From Halictus rubicundus (Eukaryota; Arthropoda; Insecta; Hymenoptera; Halictidae): 64,000 nucleotides of DNA. Position 1 is the first letter of the stretch. The number at the start of each line of letters is the position of its first letter. The notes beneath the pieces are model-generated. The model was not told the origin of the DNA and made no database searches. It saw only the letters and a list, made by a program, of their open reading frames with translations. This document shows positions 1-12,719 of the stretch, one piece after another. The stretch is taken from the NCBI RefSeq assembly GCF_050948215.1, contig NC_135164.1, forward strand, positions 5,399,116 through 5,463,115, written 5' to 3'. Position numbers and translations under genes: made by a program.

Positions 1-2040
1 CCGTATCCGCGGCATTCGCGTTTTCTGCCCTCTTTTTAGAAGGTCGCTTTTTCGCTTTCATGCTTCTCGCATTCTCAAACGTTTCAACCAATTCCGGATA
101 ACATTTCGACACCATCGCTTGCGGTTCGATGGTGGTCAACTCGGCCAAAGCGTCGACATTATCATTGTCCTCTTCCTCGTACGACATGCATTCTCGCAAC
201 CTCTCCACAACGCTATGATCGTTCTGCCAAATGATTTCGTAGCTCGCGACACATCTTATGTTTCGAATTTTTTTGATCGCTTCGGGCAAGAATAAATCAG
301 GGATCGACAGTCGATCGTCGAGGGGAACGTTCGGTAAATGCAGCAATTGCCAGCGCGTTACCAAAGGAAATACCTTTTCGAATGCGTACTGTGGCACCCA
401 GCTTAAATGTTTTTCCATAAAATCCTAATTGCAGAGGAACTCGTCAGTTCGGTGACATATTTAGAGTACAGTTTTCTATCGAAAAACTTACGATCATTTT
501 AGCGATATCAGGTTGTTTCCACTGGAGATCCACCTTTGGGGGCACCGGGTCTTTCCTAATCAAGAATTCGTCTAACAGCCCTTGATCAGGAAAATCCTTT
601 ACGAGAAGAGCTTTCTTTCGTATAGTGATTTCATTTAATATTAATGCTCTCTGTTCTCTGAAAGAATAGGTTGAAGGAGCTGTTACACTTACCTTAAACA
701 ACTCGTGTGAAATAAGTAAGTGCTTACTTATAAGAATCGTGACACTTTACGATAGTACCGCAATCTGTACAACCTGATCTAGCATGCTTCTGTACTTTAC
801 CGCTATGACCGCAGGAGGTGCACAGATTTGCATTTTGTAGTTCCGCTTCTCTTCGATCGAAGCCATCGTCCGTTCTCCATCTTTTCATTCTGCAATGATA
901 ACATCCATTACATATTTTCACGAGATACAGATCTATCAAAATCTTCTACATTTATTCAGTCACCTTGCATACCTTTCAAGAATATCCTCGTCCTGTACAA
1001 TTTTAAACAGTTTCAGAGCAGCTTCTTTGCCGACGCCGTTTAATCCATCGTTATAATCGCATCCGCACAATAAAGCCAATGCTATCATTTTATTTCTCCC
1101 CAAATCTAGCAATCGTTCTATCTTTTCTAGGCTGTACTCATCCACGGCACCTCCGCTACCGCCTTTGTTCCCTTGAGCACTTGTACAGAAATTCCTGTAC
1201 ACGACTTTCGCTCCATACAAAAAACAATCACTGTCTTGACTTATGCACCCATCGACAAGCTGCAAAACAAAATAAGGCAAATTAAAATACACGCGTATCA
1301 AAGGACAAATCTGTGTTCTCAATACACATAAACGCAAATCATAAATAGACTACAGGTCTTTATACAAACTTTAATTTCTTATATAATTCTATATCTTATT
1401 TAAAAACATACACTTGTATTTGAATGCATAGATCTTAGTCAAAGTTTATTATTGTTTAGCAGTATTGGGCTCTATTAAAGCGTGTCCAGCTCAGTCCATA
1501 AAAATGCACACGTACCCCGTCCTGGTTCAGGTAAGCACACATTGCTTCGGCTTCTCCGTCTCCTTGCACACAAGCCAATCCCATGTGTGTAAGCATTTCT
1601 TTGCACTCTTTCAAAATTCGATTGAATTGTGATCTTCCTCCCTTTCTCGTGGTTTTCCTCTCTCTGAATCCACTACGAACATCGTTCCTTTTCGCAATAG
1701 TGTTGTGCTTCAAAGTAGGCGCTTTTCCCTCTAACACAAAAACCGGCGATATTCCTTGCAGAAGCAGGTTTGCTGTTCGGAAATACAAGTTCCTGTAATC
1801 GATGTGCAACCGTACAGTGCTGTTCAATTTAAATAGAATGCAACCTAATTGAAATGACCCGGAAAAATTGTTGGCAACAAACCTGAGATACATTTTTGGC
1901 TGAGCCGCATTATCAGTGACCGTCTGGCTGTCCACAACCCAACCACTCAGATCGATGGCTATTGTCTTCCCTTGGAGTTCAAACAACGGCTTCCTTTCGC
2001 ATAAAGGTGACAGAATATTCCAAAGATCTTTGACACCCAT
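1..2040 (-). CDS. Gen: GEN1/Gen-type Holliday junction resolvase (XPG family), 3' end cut by window edge
   Basis: Structure-selective nuclease of the Rad2/XPG family, GEN branch, expected to cut Holliday junctions and flaps in nuclear DNA repair. Exons read on the minus strand: 2040-1883, 1792-1516, 1259-973, 889-728, 657-492 and 424-1 (partial). All five introns are GT-AG and the phases agree, giving 491 codons. The protein starts MGVKDLW, the family start in which the initiator Met is followed by Gly2. Acidic metal-binding residues are at the expected places: D30, E74, E133/E135, D154/D156 and D213 (GCDYNDG). A helix-hairpin-helix follows (NGVGKEAALKLF). Exon 4 encodes a Cys-rich stretch (CTSCGH...CTDC) resembling the region after the GEN1 nuclease core. 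Exon 6 enters the GEN chromodomain-like region, then an acidic/lysine-rich tail. The N-terminal similarity is to GEN1 rather than FEN1 or EXO1. It is divergent to the chitin-binding gene. Confidence 0.93.
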
Positions 2041-3145
2041 TTTAACCGCTTTGAATCAAATTTTGTAAACAACTGCGGTCATCGCACGCATAACATGTCG
2101 CGCCATCTGATTCCAATTGGATGAAGTTGGTCTAGAGAGTTTTCGGCATAGACGAAGTATGGTCATAGACCAATCACCTAATGTATTTTTCCTCTCGCGT
2201 TCGACGTTACCGATAACTCATGAATCCGGGCATATTAGTGAGAATCGAGTATACTCCATTTCAACCACGAATACAATAAATGCAAATTTAGCATAATAAA
2301 AATTACATTTCCTGTTTTTAAAAGGTGTTTTTCTATTTTAAATAGTAGAAAGAATTGGAGATAATAATCGAAATACATTTATATCAATGGAATAACGTTT
2401 GAAGATTTATTATCTTCTTTTTTACAAGACGAACAGCTGCACTTCACTATTAAAGTTGATTTTGCGCTCCAGTTTCTTGGAAAATATAATTAGAAATCAC
2501 TATTTTCCACTTTCATACAAATAGATATCAGTTAATCTATTAATCTAATCTACTCTTACCGGATACATACAATGATTTCCGCAGTAAGTTTTGCAAAAAT
2601 CCGAACAATTACCGCTACCAAGAATCGTGCGATAGTATTTTTAATTTTACAGAGACATGAGAGAGAAATTATGAAATTATTATCAGAAGAAGACATTTTC
2701 TTCGTAGCAGTTTTATTTATACCTCTTACAATAAAAATCCTTTATAATTATATAGTGAAACAAAAAATATTTTACTTCTGTCAAATTGAATAATATGACT
2801 TTCTTAACACATTTACAGCCATGTCACCAATATATTATTAAACTATTCGTCTAGATTAAAATTTTTCTGAATCTTCATAATGCAAATAGTAACGTTTACT
2901 CGTTTTTATCGGTTGAATAAATCTCAAATGTAGCAAATAAATATTTTCAAATTACAAGAAATCTTCTGAAACATTGCAAAAAGTAACAGTTTTCTGAATA
3001 ATCTTATTAATCTGTGGACGTAATAATCCTTTACCTGCGTTGATTACATCATGAGATCGATAAACCAGAAGATCGATAAGTGTCCGTTTGCACAGTGATA
3101 AGATTGTTAATTGATATTGCAGTGGTAAAAATTTGTACTAACGGG
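2041..3145. other. Intergenic region between two divergent genes
   Basis: This stretch holds the 5' region of the minus-strand GEN gene (start codon ending at 2040) and the upstream region of the chitin-binding gene. It is AT-rich. Short ORFs here (for example 2572-2793) have no recognisable domain and look like chance. No TATA box was assigned to the GEN side. Confidence 0.6.
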
Positions 3146-3180
3146 TATAAAACGGGCTCGAAACGATCCAGAATCATAGT
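3146..3180 (+). promoter_or_regulatory. TATA box plus initiator of the chitin-binding gene
   Basis: TATAAAA lies at 3146-3152, and a TCATAGT initiator-like motif has its A at 3176, 30 bases after the first T of the box. That is the standard arthropod TATA-to-start spacing. The implied 5' UTR is about 50 bases to the ATG at 3226. TATA promoters are typical of tissue-restricted cuticle and gut genes, which suits the product. The transcription start is inferred. Confidence 0.7.
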
Positions 3181-3225
3181 TCCTACAATTCTTGTTGAGC
3201 CGACATCATAAGAACACTGAACAAA

Positions 3226-3916
3226 ATGCGTGGTAAGTTCTTCGATACAATAATATTTTTTTAAACAAATACAATCCTCATCGTTTTTTTTCTGGCACAC
3301 AGTCACCTACACTTTGCCTCTTGCCGAGATCTGATATTGTCAAAATATTGTAATAGTGTCAATGACTTCATGAGCTACATAAGCTGCAACAATATTTTTA
3401 AAATGTGTAAAATGCTTCCATTATTTTGCATTCGACCTTCCGTCATAAATAAGCAACTCCTTAGTCCAAAAGTTAATGTCGAGTGTGGCTCGACATAGGA
3501 TCAGGAAGAGTTAACAGTACGTTGAACAGGGTAGCAAGTGCACAAAATGACTTTGTCTATTTCCAGGCTTGTTTGGCATTGTAATTGCCGTGGCTGTCAT
3601 TCAGATCGCCGCCGCAGCCGTGAAGTGTCCGCCAAGGAATGAAGCTGACGTTACCTTAATCGGGAACCCGGCGAAATGCACAACCTACTATTTATGCAAC
3701 GGAGGCCATCCCTTCTTGATGCACTGTCCCGATGGACTCTACTTCAACCCCGACTTGAGAGTATGCGATTGGACGGTACGCGAGGAAAAGAACGGTTGCA
3801 AACTTGTAGAGGTTCCTGGTTCTAGTAGTACAGTTGCTAGTACTGAATCTAGTACTGCTAGTACTGCATCTCCAGCTCTTCCTTCCACTCCGGAATGGAG
3901 TATATCATACGAGTAG
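3226..3916 (+). CDS. Secreted single-domain peritrophin-like chitin-binding protein (CBM14/ChtBD2)
   Basis: Small extracellular chitin-binding protein, expected in peritrophic matrix or cuticle. Exon 1 (3226-3232) carries only ATG CGT G; the donor GTAAGT follows and exon 2 runs 3567-3916. The split codon GGC restores one frame of 118 residues. A hydrophobic signal peptide spans about residues 3-20 (LFGIVIAVAVIQIAAAA). One CBM14 domain follows, with the six-cysteine pattern C23, C40, C46, C56, C69 and C80 and the aromatic motif GLYFNPDLRVCDW. The C-terminal tail (about 84-118) is Ser/Thr/Ala/Pro-rich, suggesting O-glycosylation. A start codon isolated in a tiny first exon is common in insect cuticle and peritrophin genes. 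With one domain it resembles short peritrophin-type proteins rather than multi-domain peritrophins; the exact orthologue is unknown. Confidence 0.9.
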
Positions 3917-3979
3917 ACACTATCTAAAACTTATAATTACAATGTACACTTGCTTTCTAAAGGAACGGTATGATGTAAC

Positions 3980-3985
3980 AATAAA
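3980..3985 (+). terminator. Polyadenylation signal AATAAA of the chitin-binding gene
   Basis: An AATAAA hexamer lies 64 bases after the stop codon at 3914-3916. A second AATAAA-containing stretch lies near 4060-4066, so alternative ends are possible. Confidence 0.6.
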
Positions 3986-5399
3986 AATCTGAACGGTAGA
4001 GAAACGTGTCATTTATTTAAGAAATGAAACAAGTAAACTGTCGTTCGTCATAAATATCAATAAATAAAGATTCATCCGACATTAAGGAATCGACGTAAGC
4101 TGATGATTTCAATTTAGAACTTCTCGTTTTTGCTGTAGAAGATTACTGAGGAATCGTAGAATCGATCCAGAACAGTTGTTCGAATATTATGAAATAAAGT
4201 CGAATTGATCGAGATCTTTCTCGTAGGATATGATCTAGGAGAATTCTCTGTAACACGCAAATCGATCTTGTAATGTTCCTACCGAGAAGGGGCGATGGTC
4301 AATTACATGGAAAGGTGTCGAATTGCGGAGGAACTTTCACTAATTTGTAGAGCAATAACTCAGCTCCTTCTTCAGGATGTTAGGCAGGATCACCGGGGTC
4401 ACCGCAAACCTCGAGTTACAGGATCCATTTCGAATCCTCCTTTCAACGAAACGGTTGACAGCCCGTTCACACGGATTTCAACCGGATTAATAGATTAGAC
4501 GGTCATTTCCTTCTGGCTGAAGGTCTGAATAGAAAAAAAAAAGAAGGAAAGAGAAGATAAGATAAATTGTTGTTACTTACGTCTTCTTATATTTTAGCTT
4601 CTAATAAACATGCGTATTTCTGCACGAATAGTTGATCGTTCATCACTGTCTGAAAATAAAAATTGTAGAACATTATCTGATAAGTTTTATTCGATATAGA
4701 ATTGAGATTCTATTTGACGCGTGATTGTAGCAATTTATTTATCGACCAATATTTTAATTCTAATAGCAAAATGATCAGATCTACATTGCCATGGAAACGT
4801 GTTTATTCATAAAGGCACCTCGCATGTTCGTTCACAGGATGTTGCCGCATTCGTATGTTCAAATTGTAAGGAAAATTTAACAAGTGATCCGTCATGTTTA
4901 GATATTCTTCATATTTTTGCTGTGCAAAATTGAAATCTCGTGGTGTAGGAAGGAAATATTAATATAAAATTGAATATATTTCCTTTTCCGTAAAGTACAA
5001 AACGAACAAATTGTGATAATTTGTGATAACAAATGCTGTAGATTAAAACGTCTCCAAAAACTTTCAAAAATTTTTCTCGCAAATGAGACAACTGCCTCAC
5101 AACGACTCCTTAAAAATTGACCCCGACTTCTTTTTCACCGATCTAAAGCTTTCATGATGTACCTCATGCCACTGTAAGTTTGGCTGTACACTTTGCATTT
5201 AAATCTTAATCAAAACGACTGGAAAAATTCGTACATCAATTTTTAAGGTGTCGTTGCAAAGAGGAGACGAGAACAATCTGTACACGTTTCATTGTGGATG
5301 ATTAATCCGGGATATTCACCGAAAGTAAAGAAGGCTAAGTTCGTCTTTAACCATCCGCAATGAAAAACGACGGGAACGGGCACGGGAGTATCACGGATA
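3986..5399. other. Intergenic, no gene seen
   Basis: AT-rich DNA between the chitin-binding gene and the GC-rich upstream region of the bHLH gene. The short ORFs at 4295-4498 and 4909-5100 have no domain, codon bias or splice context. No repeat or RNA gene was recognised. Confidence 0.5.
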
Positions 5400-5947
5400 T
5401 CCGGAAGTGTGGGAAACGGGGCTAAAGGTCGGCTTCCTCGAAGAAAAAGCGCCGATCGTGCGTTTCTGTGTGTGTGTGTGCGTGCGTTTCGTCCGAAGAT
5501 AGAAGAAAGGATGGTCCAGGTGGCTGCAAATGACGCAGAGCCGAACGATTGGCTAAGTGTCGGAGGAAAAGCGAGGGAGGAGGCCGTGGCCAGGCTTGAG
5601 GAAGACGCTTTTCGCTTTCGGAAAGCTCCGCCCGAATTTCGGCCCGTCCCAAAACTCCCTCTTCCCTGGCGACACTCTTTTTCTCTCCTCTCTCGCTCCT
5701 GCCTCTCCTCTCGCGTCACTTAGCGGAGGGTTTTCAAGCACAATTAGTTTCGCGCGAGCCTCGTGACCCGCCGCGACATTCCCAATTCTCGAATCGCCCC
5801 GATTCGCGATCAGATCGCGTCGATCGGATCGATAACCGTGACATTTCCACGAGGCGAATAGCCCAGGATCGGTTTGATCGATTTCGGGGTTGCCGAATTC
5901 GGAAATTGACAGGAAGCTGGTGCGTGGCTGCTGGATAATTGTCGATC
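5400..5947 (+). promoter_or_regulatory. GC-rich upstream/5' UTR region of the bHLH gene
   Basis: An abrupt GC- and CpG-rich block begins about 550 bases before the bHLH start codon and continues into exon 1. A GT dinucleotide run lies at about 5466-5483. ORFs are open here in several frames on both strands, as expected of CpG-rich DNA, and none has a recognisable domain. It most likely contains a TATA-less promoter and the 5' UTR; no exact start was located. Confidence 0.45.
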
Positions 5948-8016
5948 ATGCCACGAAAGCGACGCGCCTCGACACCGACGTTCGACGCCGAAGAGGATGA
6001 GTTTGTGTCCGAGGAAAAGTATAGCAAGGACGATTTGGAGAGCCGTGCACCGAGGAACGCGGCGAATGCGAGGGAACGAGCTCGGATGAGAGTCCTCAGC
6101 AAAGCCTTCTGCAGGCTGAAGACCACATTGCCATGGGTCCCAGCTGACACCAAGCTCAGCAAACTGGACACCCTGAGACTCGCAGCGACTTACATCGCTC
6201 ATCTTCGAGCGGTTCTCAGAGACGACGGGGATGCACACTCGGAGACCACCAGGTCTTTGTCACTGGCTTTGGTGAGTTAATTTTCTCAATTGGTACAACA
6301 ATGACTTACTGTGGATTTCTATGCAAAATAAAAATTGGATGCATTAATTGTTACACACAGAAGCTGCATACACATCCATTTCTTTCTTGAATCATTTTAA
6401 TCGATTGAGAAAAAAATGCAACTATATTTTGTATATTCTCGAAATGTGTTCACTGTTCTGCATGTGACGTTTTTGCCATAAATGCGTGAAATGTGAAAAT
6501 GATCTGGACGATGTGTGATCGAATGCCGAGAAGTGTAACGTGATACGGGATTGGATATATCTGTTGGTGAGACGATAGTAATTCAATGTTAAAACTAGTT
6601 TGTTTGTAATGACGTTTTAACGAAACTTTTATAAATATGTTTGTGACGTTTTTCCGATTACAAAGAGACCAAGCACGATGCAGTTTGAATCGCGTTTGCT
6701 TGTTTAATTGACGATTTATTGGAACCTTGATTATCCGAACCTATGATACCCGAATTTAGGTTTTATTATTAAATTTCAGTATTATCGGTGTAACGAGAAA
6801 ATTGGCAAATTAATACGTTCGCTATTAATTAAGTTTATATTGTCGTGGAATGTGAAACGATTTTTAAAGATACCTCGGATAAAAATGATTTGACGATGAT
6901 TATAACAAGACGTTCTTGTTTAACGGCTCTTTTATTCCGTTGACGTGCAATCGCGATTTTCGGGATCACGATTATGACTTCATGAAATAACAAAGGATCC
7001 AGGTGGATCCAGTCGGCGTCGCAACGGCAAGCGTCGTCTTTGCAGACGATGTTCTGTGTTTATGTCTCTCCAGGTGGACCAAATCACTTTCAAAGCCTCC
7101 ACCCACCCTTTGCACCATTAATTCTAAGTTAGTTCCGTTATTCGAAGAACGATGTCTTATTCCTCGCGCTTTGCAAGACGATTGAACTTTCGTCTCTGTC
7201 AGTTGAAAGCTAGTTTCAATCGAAAAGAATATTTTCTATCGCATTGTCAAATACAACTTCGAGAGCAACTTATGCCTTTTTCCGCCAAAAAGAAATAAAC
7301 AATTAAGAACACAAGCAATCCACAGTTCAACAACCCCAATTACGAGTCCTTAATTAAATTGTTCTTCTCAGTGAGCAACAGCTATTAAACGGTAATTGCC
7401 TCTGGTTTTTATCGTTAACTGAATCTATATTGTTGACAAAGATGAAAGCCCAGATGTCACTAGACCATTTGAAATTCGAATTTGTTTATAAAATAATAAA
7501 TATCAATTTTTAAAACATGAAAATGTTACTTCCCTTTAAAATCGTCTAGTCGCTTTTTTTTAGTCGGTCTGTATTAAAAGAAATTAATAAAACGAACACA
7601 CTTAGCTTTTAGTTCAATAATATTAGACTGTAGATCTTTAGAAAGTTTGTCTCTTTCAAAGTTTCCTCTTGTTTTATAAGATTCAAAATTTTGTAAACGT
7701 ATAAAAATTGGCGATCTTATCGCCACGATTCGGAGATGAAAAATAATCGGATAGAATATTGTTTCGAGGGAAGAAGCTCGGAGTGTTAATGAACCTTGTT
7801 CCACTATTTTCGTTACAGTCGTGGCCGTTCGCTCTTCAGGGCAGCAACGCCTCGATGTTGATGAACAACAGTTGCAACGTGTCATCCTCGACAACGCCGA
7901 GTCCTAATCAGTACCGTGGTCAGCAAGGAGCACACGAAATCCAGAATTTCCATCACCCTGGATATCAGAGCATGTCAACGCGTCACAATCACGAGCCGCA
8001 GCTCTCCTATTTCTAA
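5948..8016 (+). CDS. HLH54F: bHLH transcription factor, TCF21/musculin (HLH54F/capsulin) class
   Basis: Nuclear class II bHLH factor. In Drosophila the orthologue HLH54F specifies caudal visceral mesoderm (longitudinal gut muscle founders), and vertebrate TCF21/MSC act in visceral mesoderm. Exon 1 is 5948-6271 and exon 2 is 7819-8016, with a phase-0 GT-AG intron (GTGAGT...TTACAG); the total is 173 residues. The start chosen is the ATG at 5948 (MPRKRR); the upstream in-frame TTG at 5939 is not a plausible start. An acidic N-terminus leads into the bHLH at about 36-88: basic region RNAANARERARMR, helix 1 VLSKAFCRLKTTLPW, loop PADTK, helix 2 LSKLDTLRLAATYIAHL. Exon 2 begins SWPFALQG, matching the short WPF motif after the bHLH of TCF21/MSC. 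The remainder is Ser/Asn/Gln/His-rich. The class is confident; the one-to-one orthologue name is slightly less so. Confidence 0.92.
6272..7818 (+). other. Intron of the bHLH gene
   Basis: AT-rich intron of 1,547 bases with consensus ends. The internal ORFs (7003-7185 plus, 7574-7894 minus) have no domain. No mobile element was recognised inside. Confidence 0.8.
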
Positions 8017-8289
8017 TCATCCCCCTTGCCACCCCTCTCCTCACCGTCGATTCATAGTAGTCGAATATTTTTTACGAGCGAAACAAGAAGAACAACGTCG
8101 TTCTGTTCCAAAACGAAATGTGCTGTATCTCTCCGTGAAACGACAAGCAGCGAATTCTATATTTATTACAGAGTGCCTTATTAATCGACTATTTATTGAC
8201 CTACTAATTAGTACTCCTAAGGACGATTGTTATCACGATAACACACTTTATTCTAATCATTGCTGTAACCAAAGCCTAAGAACTAGTCC

Positions 8290-8295
8290 AATAAA
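8290..8295 (+). terminator. Polyadenylation signal AATAAA of the bHLH gene
   Basis: An AATAAA hexamer lies about 275 bases after the TAA at 8014-8016, in an AT-rich 3' UTR. The read-through ORF covering 7916-8374 in another frame is a shadow of this exon and UTR. Confidence 0.5.
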
Positions 8296-11200
8296 GTATT
8301 TCTACAACTGTAATCCTTTTGTTTTTTATAATAATCTGTATGCAAATGAATTACGAACAAAAGTCTATAAATGAAAATATAATTAGTGACGTTATGAATA
8401 TTTTCCAGTAAGTTAACTTTACCCTCGTTTTATTACTGATTTTGAACAAACTATGCAATCGAAGAATTTAAAAGTATCAGAAAATTATTTCTTACAGATA
8501 CTGTTCATGTTACATAATTGACTTAAATCGATAAATAACGGATTTCTGTGTGGAAAAGATATTTGAGTTGATTTATGTGAAATATATTCTAATTGTAAGT
8601 GAGGCTTCTTGTTTTTTAATATATTCGAATGATTTTTTAGTTGACGTACGGAAAATCGAGATCGGAAGTGTTCCAAAAATATTAATTTCGCGGAAACAAT
8701 GCGAGAGGGATTAGAGTGTTGTTAGAAAAAATTTGTGTGGCTTCCGGAAAGGAAACGGAGGAAGCACGCGGGTAAAGTAAGACGGATAAAGAACGCCAAG
8801 TTAAATAAACTGAACGAAGGGCCTTTTTGTGTAAACCTGAAACTAAAATAATATATCTCGTTCCATCTACAAATCGACCGAGGTTTCGGGCGTGTCGTTA
8901 AAGGATCCTCATATGTCAATACAAACCATTCTCTCGGCATTTATGAATCATGTGTTTTCCCACATTCTTCTTCAGTATTCATACAAATTTCGTTATCGCG
9001 TTCTCTTTCTAGCCGTGATAAGTAACCGGTAAATTAATTGTTTCATATTAAGTGTATCAATGACTGATATTCTTGGGATTGATAAATTCTTGTTTCGAGA
9101 TTGATAAATTCATTATTTCTAGCTGTTATATATTTAGAACAATTCTATGCATTGAACGGTTGGAAAATTTAATTTTATTCATAGTTTAATTGACCTTATA
9201 ATTTAATTTTTTATGAGAAGAACTATAATAGAATTTGAGATATAAAGTAGTACGAAGTAATGCTTGGGGTACGAATGTTTCAGTTGAATTTTCGTACCTA
9301 TTAATATATTATTTTGTAATAACAAGTGCAAGAAAAGTAACTCGTAAATATATAGAATATGGGACATTAATTAAGAAAAATATAAGATGACAATTAGTAA
9401 TTTTACAAGGGAGTTTTTTGTATCATGGAGCAAAAAGTTAGTGTATTGTTCTTAAAATAGAGAATATCGAATATTTCTAATCACTGCAAATGATGCTGTC
9501 AGTAACCCTAATAAGTGATTGTGGAAACAGTGGCATAAATAATCTGCTCCGTAAAATCTCAAAATAGCGACATTCCACCTAGTTACGAAACGCTCAAACT
9601 GGTAGATAAAATTACCGACGGTCGATATTCCTTTTAGAAACCACCGACGGCAACATTTGTAATAGAGAATTATTAACATACACGAGGTATAGGAGTAGAC
9701 CAATTACCATATGGGGTTTCGTGTCTCACGATCTGAAATACCGACATCGTTAACAACAACTAGATTTCTTACGCCCTCTACGCTGACGAAGGATAAATGT
9801 TGCAACTAGATCCACGAGAACCTTGGACCATATGCCTACAATAAATGATAAAAATGCGACTAATGAACCTCGTACACAGGTACGGCCTAACTACCAACTT
9901 AAACCAACCAGAGAAATTTCAAGAATTCGACAAGGGCAAGATAAAGGTAAAGCTATTGAAGTGTGGACGCAATGACCTATAGGCGCTTCGGGTACCTCGG
10001 GTCCTCGGAGGGACCCCCGATCGGAGGAATGACAACTGTAAGCAAAAAATATCAATTTTAGAATCGGAACCTTCGAAAGTTCAGAAGTAAATTTCGATGA
10101 GAAATCAACAAAAAAATGTACGATGTTCATGGAATGAGGTAATCCGTAACCCGAAGGTAATCCGAAACAAAAACTGAGTGTTTCGGTTAATAATTGAAAG
10201 GAGCTGCCAAGAGGAAAACAAGCAAAGCATTGAAGGACCACCTTGGCCCATCCCGAGCTAGCTTAAAGTAAATTCAGACACAATTCAATTAATTACACAA
10301 TATTTTATAATTAGTAAGTCTTAAATTCTATTATCGGAAATTATAAATAAGCAGCTATTAGCTCGATATTATTCTCTATTTGTAAGATTACTAGAAGTTC
10401 TTAGAAATAGAGAATAATACCGATTGCCCGATACACCCCAATTAATTTCGGTAGATCTCGATCGCCGTGATAGTAATTGTTGATGAATTTGTTATTTCTG
10501 GCTGTTTAATGTTTATAACTATTTCTTTTGGTAATGATATCAATAAGCACTCCTTTGACCATCTTGTCACCTAATTTTTTAGTAAAGATAGGAGATAAAA
10601 CTGAAGGTATAGAATAACTTTTGAACCATGAACATTCGCACGCATTAATTTGTCGAACACAATACACTGATAAATTTATTATCTCTCAACACGAAACAGC
10701 ATAAGGTGACTAGCGTACTCCTACATCTCGTCTGTGATATTAGTTCCACAATATTAACACCGACCGATACGGTAGGACGTGACACAGAAATGGTAAAGGG
10801 GTTCTAAAGTCCCGTGGATGTGATACAAAAAAATACATTGGATGATTGGGCTACTCCTATACCTCGTCTGTGCTTTCAAGTCCAGTATCAGATGGCGCTA
10901 TCAATGGTTTCCCAAAATAATATCGACTATGAGTAACATTATTCTTTCAGATTGACCCTTTCTCACTACGTGGGATGGTATTATTTTGAGATATTATAAG
11001 GAGATCATTTTATCATGACTACAATGACTAGATGACTATAGTGTTTCTATGTCCGGTATTTAAGAAAGAAAACTTCTATTCTACAGTTGTTTTATCACAA
11101 AGGATTCGCTATTACATGAATTATGATATTTCGGCATTTTTACGGACTTGTTTGCACTACATGCTTGCAGAAATTACAGCCAAGTAATAACTTTTACGAT

Positions 11201-12719
11201 TGATTTAAATCATTCTTTAGTATTATTACAACCCTAATAAATCAGTATTATAAATATTTTTAAACGGTACATGTTGCAAGCTAATTATGAAAATCTCCAT
11301 AGAAATAGCTCAGAGGTAATTAAGATAAGGAAACGTGCAGTATATGCATATGAGATCATTCATCGATGTTGCGCCCTCATCAATCTTCAGAATAATTGTT
11401 ACATTTTGCCGAAAAATATGGGATAGCCTATATTAATCAGGCAACTGTTTTCATTATCCCAAAATTCCTCCCCATAAATCCTGAACGGTCAAGTTTGATG
11501 CCTGAAATACCTAATGAAATTTATACCTGCCCCAGTCCTTCAGAAGATAATACAAATTATGGTAGTTTGGTAGCGGCGTTGTTTCAACAAATTTACATGT
11601 CCACTCTTTTCATCGAAATCTTCTAAAAATAAATCGTTTACATACTTTTCACTCCACTGGTTTCAGATCGAGATTAATCTTCTTTTTCCACGCAACATAG
11701 GGGAGAGGCCAGCGCCCAGATTGGACTTGTTTTATAAATCATAGTTAATCAGCACCACTGGTAATATTGTTTTTTTTTTTCTTATGGATATACATAGCTA
11801 AACCGGATTCAAAACATCTCTAATCAATTAATACTGTTACTAACTATCGAAATATTTTTCTCTTTCTATATGGTGGTCCAACCTAGACACTGGACCAAAT
11901 TCGATTACTCTCCCCTAAATAGTCAATTGTTTAAACTGACTGTCAGAAAACTAGAATTCATACCCATCGTCCATCGTTCAAGGGTAAACTTAAGGGACTT
12001 ATATACAGGGAAATCAATTTACAATCGATAATGTATTGTTTCTACTACTAAGAAGCGCAAGTAAGTGGACATCCTTTAAGGGGGCCGGCATGGTTTGAAA
12101 TCCATATACGTATACAAGGGTCAAAATCTATACAAACTGCCGCTTCAATATTGCAATGAGCAGTTTAGAAGTGGTCAATTGTGTTTCCTAAAAGTCCAAT
12201 CTGCGTCTGTATACAGCCCAAATTGCGAATTTCTACCTCATCGTGGAGTAATTTGTAATACTCGGCAGAAAATTCGAATTCCGAAACAAGTATGACGTTA
12301 CAAGATGGCTGCCGCTGAGAGATTCTCTTAATTTCGAGAGATTTAGTGTTCGTATAAAAAAAAAGGCTCTATTCAGACGTAGCAAAGACATGTACAAACA
12401 CGGTGGTGTGCATTTTTAATTGATTACTTACTTATTTAAGACGTAAAATGTTTAGAAAAAAAAACGCACAGCGTAACATAGCGTGACAGTCAAGGCCAAA
12501 TGCCTGCCGGCCAAAAGCTAATAAACTCTCAAGGATTGAACTAATCGACTCGAGTTCTTTTTAGATGTTCGAGGGATTCGCCTAGCAGGTAATGTGTTAA
12601 CCAATTTTTGGAAATTGTTATTGCTGGGAATTTGGAAGAAATAGTAGGTCACGACTTTCAGCTTTCTTATCTGCGCCCATAATGAAAATGTCGAATACGG
12701 TTTCATCGAAATTGGTTGA
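8296..12719. other. Gene-poor intergenic region
   Basis: About 4.4 kb of AT-rich DNA with no supportable gene. A sequence resembling CTACTCCTATACCTCGTCTG occurs near 10852 and, with changes, near 10717, and in inverse orientation near 9680. This suggests fragments of an old repeat. A 116-codon minus-strand ORF at 9891-10241 has no recognised domain. A strong 23-bp hairpin lies at 10364-10422 and is listed separately. Region 12060-12520 contains an AAGATGGCTGCC motif (12301) but no gene. Confidence 0.5.
10364..10422. repeat. Short inverted repeat (hairpin)
   Basis: Arms 10364-10386 and 10400-10422 pair at 21 of 23 positions around a 13-base loop. Both arms contain ATTATTCTCTATTT or its complement. 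It could be a transposon relic or a small hairpin RNA; nothing else supports expression. Confidence 0.6.

Noticed and set aside
7916..8374. 152-codon ORF overlapping the bHLH second exon
   Set aside because: It is a different frame of the true exon running into the 3' UTR. The bHLH frame has the splice site, the WPF motif and a normal stop.
9891..10241. 116-codon minus-strand ORF as a retroelement protein
   Set aside because: Neither strand shows a recognisable gag, protease, reverse transcriptase or integrase motif, and the plus-strand reading has several stops.
12074..12520. Possible TTAA element with GGCCGGCA near both ends
   Set aside because: Only an 8-base core is shared between the ends, the right TTAA is absent, and no other copy was seen in the window.
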